Virus record (IMG/VR): IMGVR_UViG_3300042475_005534
Coordinates: 1-64,000 of that record
DNA length: 64,000 nucleotides
Reading direction: 5' to 3' (one strand)
Source of the DNA: a virus
The notes under the pieces are model-generated. The model ran no database searches. It was given only the letters and a program-made list of their open reading frames with translations, and had not been told where the DNA came from. Numbering within the stretch: position 1 is the first letter of the stretch; every line of letters begins with the position of its first letter. The translations under genes and the position numbers were made by a program. Below are positions 58,639 to 64,000 of this stretch, piece after piece.

Positions 58639-58687
58639 GAAATGTCGAAGCCGGCCCCCAATCAGATCGGAATGCATGGGCAGGGAA

Positions 58688-59407
58688 TCAATAGGGCCTG
58701 TATTCGTTGCGGCACCACTCGAAGACCTGGCCGTGCATGTCGTAGAGGCCCCAGGCATTGGGTTGGTACTGCTTGACATCGCAGGTGGAATCTGCGTTGA
58801 AGCGTGCCTGGGACTCATCGAGGGTGTCACCGAAAGCGAATTCAGTGGTGGTGCCTGCGCGGCAGGCGTATTCCCACTGTTCTTCTGTGGGGAGGGTGTA
58901 GGTCTTACCTGTAGCCCGGCTGAGGCGGGCACAGAATTCCATGGCGTCATACCAGGAGACGCATTCGACGGGGCGGTCATCGCCCTTGAAGCGTGAGGGA
59001 TCGGGATTGAGATCGCGCTCGACCTTGGGCAGGTTCTCGGCGACCCATCGCCACTGGGCTTGAGTGGTCGGAGTTTCCGCCATCTCAAAGCCCTCGTCGA
59101 TGATCACCTCATGGACCGGCTTCTCATCAGAGAAAGCGGACGGTGAATCAGATCCCATCATGAAGCGCCCTGGAGCGATGGAAACCATCGGCAGGTTGAG
59201 GGCGGAAGCGGAGATGCTGTGATTGGAGGTAGTCATGGTTCCTGAAGAAATGGAAGATGGATGGAGGAGGCGGCAGGGGCGAATCCCGATGATGGGGAGG
59301 GCGCAGGCCTTGTTGACGCTGCCCCGGAGGGTGGCACGGCAGTTGCGTGGTTCGTCACTGATCCAGGAGCCACCGCGCAGCTGCCGATGGGCGTCAAGGG
59401 CTGTCAT
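58688..59407 (-). CDS. FGE-sulfatase (SUMF1-type) core lacking its C-terminal module
   Basis: A 239-residue frame. Residues 1-57 hold a stray module (LRGGSWISDEPRNCRATLRG). From residue 58 (in-frame ATG 59236) starts a SUMF1/FGE domain: PMVSIAPGRFMMGSDSPS, VSWYDAMEFCARLS, YTLPTEEQWEYACRAGTTTE, NAWGLYDMHGQVFEWCRNEY. It stops two residues later, precisely before the RGGSW...GFRVV part that completes the fold and holds the catalytic cysteines of true FGE. So it is a scaffold, not an enzyme. ATG 59407 overlaps the stop of the upstream module gene. Confidence 0.75.
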   Translation of the reverse strand: MTALDAHRQLRGGSWISDEPRNCRATLRGSVNKACALPIIGIRPCRLLHPSSISSGTMTTSNHSISASALNLPMVSIAPGRFMMGSDSPSAFSDEKPVHEVIIDEGFEMAETPTTQAQWRWVAENLPKVERDLNPDPSRFKGDDRPVECVSWYDAMEFCARLSRATGKTYTLPTEEQWEYACRAGTTTEFAFGDTLDESQARFNADSTCDVKQYQPNAWGLYDMHGQVFEWCRNEYRPY

Positions 59408-59766
59408 GGCGCCACCTCCCGAGAGAGGCGGACCACACGAAAGCCGAGGCCGTAGCCGCGGTAGCTACCGACGGGCGGGTCGTCTTCGCGGAAGGCCGAG
59501 CGGCAATAGCTGGGAGCTTCGTCCCAGCCGCCGCCGCGCAGCACCGCCCGGCATGGTGCCACTTCCCGAGGGAGGCGCACCACGCGAAACCCGACGTCGG
59601 TAAGGTTTCCCTCTTCGCCTAAGACGGCCTCACTTAGCTCTGCCTCGTGGCGGCCAGCCGAACGGCAGGTATAGGAGGCTTCGCCATAGGAACCACCGCG
59701 AATGGAGTTTCCCAGGGAAAGCGGTAAATCAAGAGACAGTAGAAAAGGGGACAAGCGATAACCCAT
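59404..59766 (-). CDS. Two FGE C-terminal modules (array C)
   Basis: A 120-residue protein, first gene of the FGE cluster. Modules: IRGGSYGEASYTCRSAGRHE...DVGFRVVRLP and LRGGGWDEAPSYCRSAFRED...LGFRVVRLS. The linker REV-APCRAVLRGGGWD is almost the same as in array B, also at DNA level. Stop overlaps the next ATG. Confidence 0.7.
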   Translation of the reverse strand: MGYRLSPFLLSLDLPLSLGNSIRGGSYGEASYTCRSAGRHEAELSEAVLGEEGNLTDVGFRVVRLPREVAPCRAVLRGGGWDEAPSYCRSAFREDDPPVGSYRGYGLGFRVVRLSREVAP

Positions 59767-59798
59767 GAGACATCAGAGAGGGGTGCATGCCATGGTGA

Positions 59799-60458
59799 TC
59801 AGGAAGGGGTCACAACAGGCGCCTCTCGGATGAGCCGCAACAGGGATTCCCGCTGCCGGCGAGTTTCGGCGGCCCTGGCGGCGGCCCCGGCGGCGTCCCT
59901 GGCGGCGTCCCAGGCGGCCCAGGCGGCCCCGGCGGCGTCCCTGGCGGCGTCCCAGGCGGCCCAGGCGGCCCTGGCGGCGTCCCTGGCGGCGTCCCAGGCG
60001 GCCCAGGCGGCCCTGGCGGCGGCCCCGGCGGCGGCCCAGGCGTTTTTCTCCCAGACGTTGCCAGAAGCCAGTAAATCCATGCCATCAATAACTGGGTCAA
60101 TAACGGCCTGGATTTCGAGCCGCTGAGGAGGGAGATTCCTTAGGGTTTCACCGAGGAAGGCCCAATGGATCAAGGAGAGGTCTTTACCGTCCGTAGCCAC
60201 AGCGTCGGGGAAGTCGTAGAAGAATTGCTTAGCTTCCTCGAGCGGAAGAGATTCAAAGATGTGTTCCGCGATGCGAAGAATGGACTCAGTGAGCCCAAAT
60301 CGCTCCACAGCAGGAGTGGAGTCGTTTGAATGGGTCAGGCACCCGATGAAGCAGCCTTTGCCGTCTGACCAGTAATTACCCTGGACGACGGAATCCGCCG
60401 TGATGTGTTCGTGGACCTCCTGTTTGAGGAGGTCGGTGTTCTTGGTGAGGGTGGTCAT
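59799..60458 (-). CDS. Phage protein with alanine/tryptophan repeat tail
   Basis: A 219-residue protein. Residues 1-130 (YWSDGKGCFIGCLTHSNDST, LPLEEAKQFFYDFPDAV) are a conserved phage domain of unknown role. Residues 138-195 repeat a 14-residue unit AWAAWDAARDAAGA three times. The ATG overlaps the stop of the small gene upstream. Confidence 0.65.
   Translation of the reverse strand: MTTLTKNTDLLKQEVHEHITADSVVQGNYWSDGKGCFIGCLTHSNDSTPAVERFGLTESILRIAEHIFESLPLEEAKQFFYDFPDAVATDGKDLSLIHWAFLGETLRNLPPQRLEIQAVIDPVIDGMDLLASGNVWEKNAWAAAGAAARAAWAAWDAARDAARAAWAAWDAARDAAGAAWAAWDAARDAAGAAARAAETRRQRESLLRLIREAPVVTPS
59886..60020 (-). repeat. 42-bp tandem repeat, about three copies
   Basis: Head-to-tail 42-bp units built from GGCGGCGTCC, CTGGCGGCGT, CCCAGGCGGC and CCAGGCGGCC. 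Encodes the Ala/Trp/Asp repeat; likely to vary in copy number. Confidence 0.8.
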
Positions 60459-60589
60459 AAGAAAAGAATTGAGAGGAGGTTAGCCCGCATGCCATGGCTA
60501 ACAAGTCGCCCGGCACGGCTCTGTAAGAGCGCTAGGACACGCAATTGCTTAATGGCCATGGACTCCAGGAGAGGCCGAGCGACGGCCAT
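60455..60589 (-). CDS. 44-residue basic protein
   Basis: MAVARPLLESMAIKQLRVLA, then QSRAGRLVSHGMRANLL. Its stop overlaps the ATG of the 59.8-kb gene (ATGA), which supports translation. The 34-residue form from an inner ATG is possible. Confidence 0.4.
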   Translation of the reverse strand: MAVARPLLESMAIKQLRVLALLQSRAGRLVSHGMRANLLSILFL

Positions 60590-60647
60590 GGAAGGGGCCA
60601 CTGGATGGATTAGGGCCCCGCCCGGGTGGATGGGGCCTGGATGTACC

Positions 60648-61211
60648 TCAGAAGGGAACTTCCTCTGAGGTGGGCTCACCCGAGAAGGGAGCCTCGGGCT
60701 CGCTCATCGGAGAGGGGCTATCCAGCCTTGCAACGGGCTGGAAGGACACAACGATCCATTCGGTGTTGCGAGTGCTTACAGGGCCCTCTGGACCGGCAGT
60801 GGTGCCGTGCCAGGGGCGCTCGTATGCAGTGATGCGCACGAGGCGATCGTCTGTGTTGAAGAATTCACCGATGGTCTCAGCGAGTTCGCCGTATGCGGTG
60901 AAGTTCTTCCAGTCGCCGAAGACCCTGGAATTGGTCTTCTTGCTGAGGTATCCATATTGGGCACCAAACTTGATAAAGGCTGTGCCGTTAGGAGTGAAGC
61001 CTTGGCGAGAGCCTTTGGGGGGAGTCCTTTGGAGCCAAAGGGTCTGATTGAGCTGTTCGCCTGAGGACTCCAGCTCAGTGATTCTTGCCTTGGCGGCTTC
61101 GAGCTCAGCGACGAGCTCTTCGTAGATGCCAAAGATGGGCTGTTCTTCGGGAGCTTCAGGTGCCACGGGGGTGGCGGTAGAGGAAGGCTTGGACTTGGTG
61201 GCAGTGGACAT
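60648..61211 (-). CDS. SSB-like protein with acidic PF tail
   Basis: A 187-residue protein (ATG 61211). A coiled coil (EELVAELEAAKARITELESS) precedes a beta domain (FIKFGAQYGYLSKKTNSRVF, DDRLVRITAYERPW, EWIVVSFQPV) of OB type. The C-terminus is TSEEVPF, very close to the acidic DDIPF tip by which SSB proteins recruit partners. It may be a second phage SSB. Leader repeat 38 nt upstream. Confidence 0.55.
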   Translation of the reverse strand: MSTATKSKPSSTATPVAPEAPEEQPIFGIYEELVAELEAAKARITELESSGEQLNQTLWLQRTPPKGSRQGFTPNGTAFIKFGAQYGYLSKKTNSRVFGDWKNFTAYGELAETIGEFFNTDDRLVRITAYERPWHGTTAGPEGPVSTRNTEWIVVSFQPVARLDSPSPMSEPEAPFSGEPTSEEVPF

Positions 61212-61248
61212 GGGGATTTCCAGTGAGGGGTATTGAGCCGCACAACAG

Positions 61249-61265
61249 GCGGTGTGCACTGCTGA
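61249..61265 (-). repeat. Leader repeat copy 5
   Basis: GCGGTGTGCACTGCTGA, followed by TTTGGCTC. 38 nt before the 61211 start. Confidence 0.7.
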
Positions 61266-61325
61266 TTTGGCTCAGTGAATAGGATCAAAGGGAGGGGTGC
61301 CAGGTATGACACCCCAGAAGATACA

Positions 61326-61595
61326 TCAAGCAGCCGCTCGCCGCAGCTGGCGAAGCGTTTGCTGATTATCGAGGCAGAGGGTGCGTGCTGTGGTGACAGC
61401 GGCGACCATCTGCTGGGTGATGGTGAGGCCATCTTGCTTGGCCCAGAGGGCATCAAGGATGACCTCACGGAGGGCTTCGATTTTGCGATCGATAGAGCCT
61501 TGGAGGACCCGCCCAGTGGAGGGGCAGGTCCAGATGCTTGCCCTTGCGAGCAAGCGTAGATCAATAGACAGAGAATGAAGGTTGTTCTCGGTCAT
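61326..61595 (-). CDS. Small helical protein
   Basis: An 89-residue protein. LHSLSIDLRLLARASIWTCP, RKIEALREVILDALWAKQDG: helical and amphipathic. Leader repeat copy 6 lies 55 nt upstream. Unknown role. Confidence 0.5.
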   Translation of the reverse strand: MTENNLHSLSIDLRLLARASIWTCPSTGRVLQGSIDRKIEALREVILDALWAKQDGLTITQQMVAAVTTARTLCLDNQQTLRQLRRAAA

Positions 61596-61649
61596 TGAGG
61601 GGTAGCCCGGTTGCTAACCGGGGCGAAGGGATGTGAGCCGTAGACAGCA

Positions 61650-61663
61650 GGTGGCACTGCTGA
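61650..61663 (-). repeat. Leader repeat copy 6 (short form)
   Basis: GGTGGCACTGCTGA, three bases shorter in the centre than other copies. 55 nt before the 61595 start. Confidence 0.6.
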
Positions 61664-61674
61664 GAAGGCTCACT

Positions 61675-61709
61675 AAAAAAGCCCCACCCGGGGGATAGCC
61701 GGATGGGGC
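61675..61709 (-). terminator. Terminator after the 61.7-kb gene
   Basis: Minus strand GCCCCATCCGG / CCGGGTGGGGC, 11-bp stem with one wobble, then six T. A GTGCCA/TGGCAC hairpin (61720-61735) precedes it. Confidence 0.85.
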
Positions 61710-61739
61710 GGGGTAGGGGGTGCCAGATGTGGCACTAGC

Positions 61740-61886
61740 TCATCGGTGGATGAGGGGATAGAGGGGGTCGAAGAACAGACCCATGTCGCCATGGCATAGA
61801 GCCAGGCGAAGAATGAAGCCGAGAGCCAGACACCCAGCGAGGTAGGTCTTGGGGTTGGCTTCGGCGAAGGAGGCGATGGTGCGCAT
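61740..61886 (-). CDS. 48-residue membrane protein
   Basis: ATG 61886 to TGA 61740: MRTIASFAEANPKTYLAGCL, then ALGFILRLALC and FFDPLYPLI. One hydrophobic helix. It has its own leader repeat and terminator, so it forms a single-gene unit. Confidence 0.55.
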   Translation of the reverse strand: MRTIASFAEANPKTYLAGCLALGFILRLALCHGDMGLFFDPLYPLIHR

Positions 61887-61934
61887 GTGAGTAGCCGGCG
61901 GCTAGCCGGGGGCAAGGGATGTGAGCCGTAGCAG

Positions 61935-61951
61935 GTGGTGTGCACTGCTGA
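61935..61951 (-). repeat. Leader repeat copy 7
   Basis: GTGGTGTGCACTGCTGA within a longer conserved block CAGGTGGTG...TTTGGCTCAATGG shared with copy 9. 49 nt before the 61886 start. Confidence 0.7.
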
Positions 61952-61963
61952 TTTGGCTCAATG

Positions 61964-61995
61964 GAAAGCCCCACTTGGATGGTTCCGAGCGGGGC
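61964..61995 (-). terminator. Terminator after the 62.0-kb gene
   Basis: Minus strand GCCCCGCTCGGA / TCCAAGTGGGGC, 12-bp stem with two wobbles and loop ACCA, then TTT. The stop codon of the gene lies in the adjoining GTGCCA/TGGCAC hairpin. Confidence 0.75.
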
Positions 61996-62020
61996 GGGGT
62001 AGGGGGTGCCAGATGTGGCA

Positions 62021-62212
62021 CTAGGTGTACCAGCGGGGATCATCCTCCTCCGGGGAGAGGAGCATGTCCCCTATGGGCATGAAGGAGGAGGAGGAGAAGA
62101 GATCCCATCCGGCGTTGTAGTCGGGATGGGATCGGTAGTCTCCATCGCTATCGATAGCACGCATGTGCATGCATTCGATCGCGGAGCCCATCCAGGCGTG
62201 GTTGATGCTCAT
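62021..62212 (-). CDS. Small hypothetical protein
   Basis: A 63-residue protein (MSINHAWMGSAIECMHMRAI, DLFSSSSFMPIGDMLLSPEE). Ends two bases after the next gene's stop region. No family. Confidence 0.5.
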   Translation of the reverse strand: MSINHAWMGSAIECMHMRAIDSDGDYRSHPDYNAGWDLFSSSSFMPIGDMLLSPEEDDPRWYT

Positions 62213-62214
62213 AA

Positions 62215-62433
62215 TCAGTTGATGACAGGGATTTCGGCTACTTGCTCACGGCAGGACGTGTCGAAGAAAGCCTGCATGGAGTGGTCATCTATGGCGTGCT
62301 CACGGCGGGATATTTCGCGGAAGACCTCCATGAGGCGATCATCCACAGATGGGTCTTCCGTGAGGCGGTATTGGTCGGCGAGCTGGTCAGCTAGCTGATG
62401 GAGCTGGAAATCGGAAAGGGATGTAAGGGACAT
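62215..62433 (-). CDS. Small hypothetical protein
   Basis: A 72-residue protein from ATG 62433. LSDFQLHQLADQLADQYRLT and FREISRREHAIDD: acidic, helical. Leader repeat copy 8 is only 14 nt before the ATG. Two bases separate it from the next gene. Confidence 0.5.
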   Translation of the reverse strand: MSLTSLSDFQLHQLADQLADQYRLTEDPSVDDRLMEVFREISRREHAIDDHSMQAFFDTSCREQVAEIPVIN

Positions 62434-62446
62434 AGAAACGAAGAAG

Positions 62447-62463
62447 GTGGTGTCCACTGCTGA
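62447..62463 (-). repeat. Leader repeat copy 8
   Basis: GTGGTGTCCACTGCTGA. Here GTCCACT and AGTGGAC form a 7-bp stem around CAGC on the minus strand, so base changes keep a hairpin possible. 14 nt before the 62433 start. Confidence 0.65.
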
Positions 62464-62474
62464 GTGGACTCAGT

Positions 62475-62508
62475 AAAAAAGCCCCACTCGGATGACTCCA
62501 AGCGGGGC
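62475..62508 (-). terminator. Terminator after the 62.5-kb gene
   Basis: Minus strand GCCCCGCTTGGA / TCCGAGTGGGGC, 12-bp stem with wobbles, then six T. Same family as the two terminators at 61.7 and 62.0 kb. Confidence 0.85.
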
Positions 62509-62534
62509 GGGGGTAGGGGGTGCCAGAGGTGGCA

Positions 62535-62831
62535 CTAGAGGGGAGTGTGCTCATGATCAAGGGTGTCGCAGAGGCGATCCCAAATGCTCTGGAGCCTGTC
62601 GGGTCCGGAGCCCCGGAGGCTCTCCCACCAGGCATCACGGGGGCGATACCCGAAGGCATCTTTGTGTAGGTCGCTAAAGAGATCAATGCGGTAGGAATAG
62701 CCCTCGAGCGGGAAGGACTGGGTGGACCAGGCCTCCGGGGAGATATAGGAGCCGTAGATTTCGCGGTCGAAGGATTCCCGTTCTTGCCGCCAAGCAAGGT
62801 CTTCAGGTGAAAGGGTTGCGGAATTAGTCAT
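62535..62831 (-). CDS. Conserved phage protein with DLHKDAFGYRPR motif
   Basis: A 98-residue protein. LFSDLHKDAFGYRPRDAWWE is a motif I recall from small conserved phage proteins of unknown function. Acidic overall. Leader repeat copy 9 is 39 nt upstream. Confidence 0.6.
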   Translation of the reverse strand: MTNSATLSPEDLAWRQERESFDREIYGSYISPEAWSTQSFPLEGYSYRIDLFSDLHKDAFGYRPRDAWWESLRGSGPDRLQSIWDRLCDTLDHEHTPL

Positions 62832-62869
62832 GGAAATTGCGGGTAGCGAATGGATGTGAGCCGTAGCAG

Positions 62870-62886
62870 GTGGTGTGCACTGCTGA
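62870..62886 (-). repeat. Leader repeat copy 9
   Basis: GTGGTGTGCACTGCTGA, in the same longer block as copy 7. 39 nt before the 62831 start. Confidence 0.7.
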
Positions 62887-62899
62887 TTTGGCTCAATGG

Positions 62900-62932
62900 A
62901 AAAAGCCCCTGATCCAGTAAAGGACCAGAGGC
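62900..62932 (-). terminator. Terminator after the 62.9-kb gene
   Basis: Minus strand GCCTCTGGTCC / GGATCAGGGGC, 11-bp stem with two wobbles, loop TTTACT, then TTTTT. Confidence 0.75.
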
Positions 62933-62939
62933 GAAGGGA

Positions 62940-63119
62940 TCAAGCAATCGCTTGAGTCCGAAGTGTGGCGAGAAGGCGGCGAGCCCTCTCGATGCAGTAA
63001 CTCGTGGACTGGGGCCATAGTCCACGCGCTCCCTTGAGGGGGTAGACGCTAACTGCAACGGTCTCAGGATTGAGAGTGCTGAAGCGGTAGACCCGATCAG
63101 CAAGAATGACGGTAGCCAT
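62940..63119 (-). CDS. 59-residue protein
   Basis: ATG 63119. MATVILADRVYRFSTLNPET then SVYPLKGARGLWPQ and ERARRLLATLR. A small beta-plus-helix protein. The first gene of the long - block; leader repeat copy 10 is 72 nt upstream. Confidence 0.5.
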   Translation of the reverse strand: MATVILADRVYRFSTLNPETVAVSVYPLKGARGLWPQSTSYCIERARRLLATLRTQAIA

Positions 63120-63190
63120 TGAGGTTGCTGCTGCAATAGCAGTAGTTGTCGGGCGCTTATCTCCCGTGAAAGCGCTATGCTTCTCAACAG

Positions 63191-63207
63191 ATGGTGTGCA
63201 CTGCTGA
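63191..63207 (-). repeat. Leader repeat copy 10
   Basis: ATGGTGTGCACTGCTGA. 72 nt before the 63119 start, the largest distance of the set. Confidence 0.65.
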
Positions 63208-63816
63208 GTTGCTTCACTGATGATGTGATCATGAGTAGTGCAACCGCGCTGCGTGCGTGAGTGTGTGCGAAAGGGAGCGGGAGTGGGAGCGTAGCGTAGG
63301 GAGCTAGGGAAGCGAGAGATAGCAGGTGCTGCAAGGGAAGGGGAGGATGAGAGATGTAAGGGTAAGATAGAGATAGTGAGGGTAGAGTATAAGAGTAGAG
63401 CGTAGTATAGGGAGTGTAGCAAAAGTATAGAAAGGATAAAAGGAACCAGGGAGGCATAGCATATGCCGCAACTATCGCTGCTGCTGCTGCATCCGCTGCA
63501 TTGGCGCTAGCTGCTGCTATGCATTAGCTACGCGACCTGCTGCTACGCGTTGCGGCAAGGCACGTATCCCCCCTCGCTGCTCCGCTCGCGGCGCTTGCTG
63601 CTGCTGCTGACAGGGGCGCTACATGCCTAATCTTTTTTTTCCTCCCAGGTTCCCATTTTGCGTGGGGGGTTTTTGATGTATGGAGCGCGCCGCAAAAAAT
63701 TTTCAGAATTCCATAGGGGAGCTTGCTTCTGTTGCTTGATTCATGGGGTGAAAGGCGTTATGATTCGCAGTGCGCGACACAGCATGCAAGCGCAACCAAC
63801 CATCGGAGCAACCCCA
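63208..63816. other. Non-coding divergent region with polypurine tract
   Basis: About 600 bp without a plausible gene. From 63250 to 63460 the + strand is almost all purine (GGGAGCGGGAGTGGGAGC, AAGGGGAGGATGAGAG) broken by regular TA steps, so the minus strand has several TATACT-like boxes. 63470-63610 is rich in GCTGCTGCT runs and short palindromes. Then a T8 run at 63632. It separates the - block from the next + gene. It may hold promoters, an RNA gene, a packaging site or an origin; I cannot tell which. Confidence 0.5.
63736..63764 (+). promoter_or_regulatory. Sigma70-type promoter for the right-edge gene
   Basis: TTGATT (63736-63741), 17-nt spacer, TATGAT (63759-63764), 52 nt before the ATG. 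Good match in sequence and spacing. A tiny minus-strand frame (13 codons from an ATG preceded by TTTCACCCC) lies in the spacer. Confidence 0.65.
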
Positions 63817-64000
63817 ATGACCGATCCAAAACCCCAGCACCCAACGAATCCCCCTAATTCGCCGGATCACTTCTGGGCTGTGGAATCCGGACGACAGGGC
63901 TGGCGTCTCCCCACAGGAGGAAGCGCAGGAGGAGGGGCTGCTGCGGCGTCTTGTAATCCGGCTAGCGGCCTGTCCGCTTTTGCAGGGCGGGTCCCTGGGC
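63817..64000 (+). CDS. Start of a + strand gene running off the right edge
   Basis: ATG 63817 after CGGAG, open to the window end (61 codons). DHFWAVESGRQGWRLPTGGS then Gly/Ala-rich. Too short to identify. It begins a new + operon behind a good promoter. Confidence 0.5.
   Translation, partial: MTDPKPQHPTNPPNSPDHFWAVESGRQGWRLPTGGSAGGGAAAASCNPASGLSAFAGRVPG

Noticed and set aside
62828-63457. 209-codon - strand frame over the polypurine tract
   Set aside because: Its sequence is Leu/Ser/Pro/Tyr repeats forced by pyrimidine bias; only the distinct 59-codon frame at 62940-63119 looks real.
1-64000. DGR reverse transcriptase or template repeat in the window
   Set aside because: I looked for a 300-residue RT with YxDD and for an AAC-rich copy of the RGGSW..GFRVV DNA; neither was seen. 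They may lie outside.
1-64000. CRISPR array
   Set aside because: No regularly spaced direct repeats with unique spacers; the leader repeats are kilobases to hundreds of bases apart and tied to gene starts.
1-64000. tRNA genes and psbA/psbD-type photosynthesis genes
   Set aside because: No tRNA cloverleaf or T-loop motif was found by eye and no reading frame resembles photosystem proteins.

Overview
The window looks like part of the genome of a tailed double-stranded DNA phage, free or integrated, that infects a GC-rich picocyanobacterium of the Synechococcus/Cyanobium type. Evidence for a phage: a major capsid gene, Gly/Ser/Thr-rich tail fibres, a two-domain endolysin, holin-like membrane proteins, a VapE-like primase-helicase, single-strand binding proteins and a phage nucleotide-metabolism set. 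A tyrosine recombinase, an excisionase-like HTH protein and a Cro/CI-like HTH regulator point to a temperate life style. The cyanobacterial link rests on fibre and modular protein families and on two small NblA-like helical proteins; it is inference, and no photosystem genes are present. LAYOUT. 1-4.2 kb (-): a partial tail fibre and two overlapping LAGLIDADG-family genes. 4.3-11.6 kb (+): the head/virion block, led by a capsid gene split by a group I intron that carries its own LAGLIDADG gene. 11.6-13.4 kb: zinc-ribbon regulator, small protein, repeats that may be attachment or arm sites, and the integrase. 13.5-16.3 kb (+): fibre/adhesin operon ending in a DUF1566 lectin-like protein and a gene remnant. 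16.3-19.9 kb: HTH protein, NblA-like protein, endolysin, MazG, membrane proteins. 19.8-26.0 kb (-): a tightly overlapping operon with ThyX, dNMP kinase, a dCMP-deaminase-like and a Dam-like protein (both lacking key motifs), and an HNH nuclease. 26.0-26.6 kb: gene-free DNA with repeated CTTGACAC boxes, a candidate origin or operator array. 26.6-29.9 kb: primase-helicase and, divergently, the HTH regulator with a strong terminator. 30.2-32.3 kb (+): small virion-type genes and an HNH nuclease. 32.3-46.1 kb (mostly -): dCTP deaminase with an HNH intein, PD-(D/E)XK exonuclease, proteins built of modules joined by AQPEPEG linkers, a 740-residue subtilisin-like protease, OB-fold SSB, clamp-like protein, a glycosyltransferase and a holin-like pair. 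46.1-63.1 kb (-, with one small + island): about 35 mostly small genes, many overlapping by ATGA. At least ten start just downstream of copies of one partly palindromic leader repeat. The block includes a GHKL ATPase/HExxH fusion, a DUF932 protein and the FGE-sulfatase cluster. 63.2-63.8 kb: non-coding, then a promoter and the start of a + gene running off the right edge. MOST NOTABLE. At 57.4-59.8 kb an FGE-sulfatase (SUMF1-type) core stops exactly where its C-terminal RGGSW..CRSA..GFRVV module should begin. Nine diverged copies of that module stand around it in separate, translationally coupled small ORFs. They vary at the positions diversified in diversity-generating retroelement targets, mostly with codons ending in C or T, but no reverse transcriptase or template repeat is visible here. 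This could be a DGR-derived archive or a split display system.
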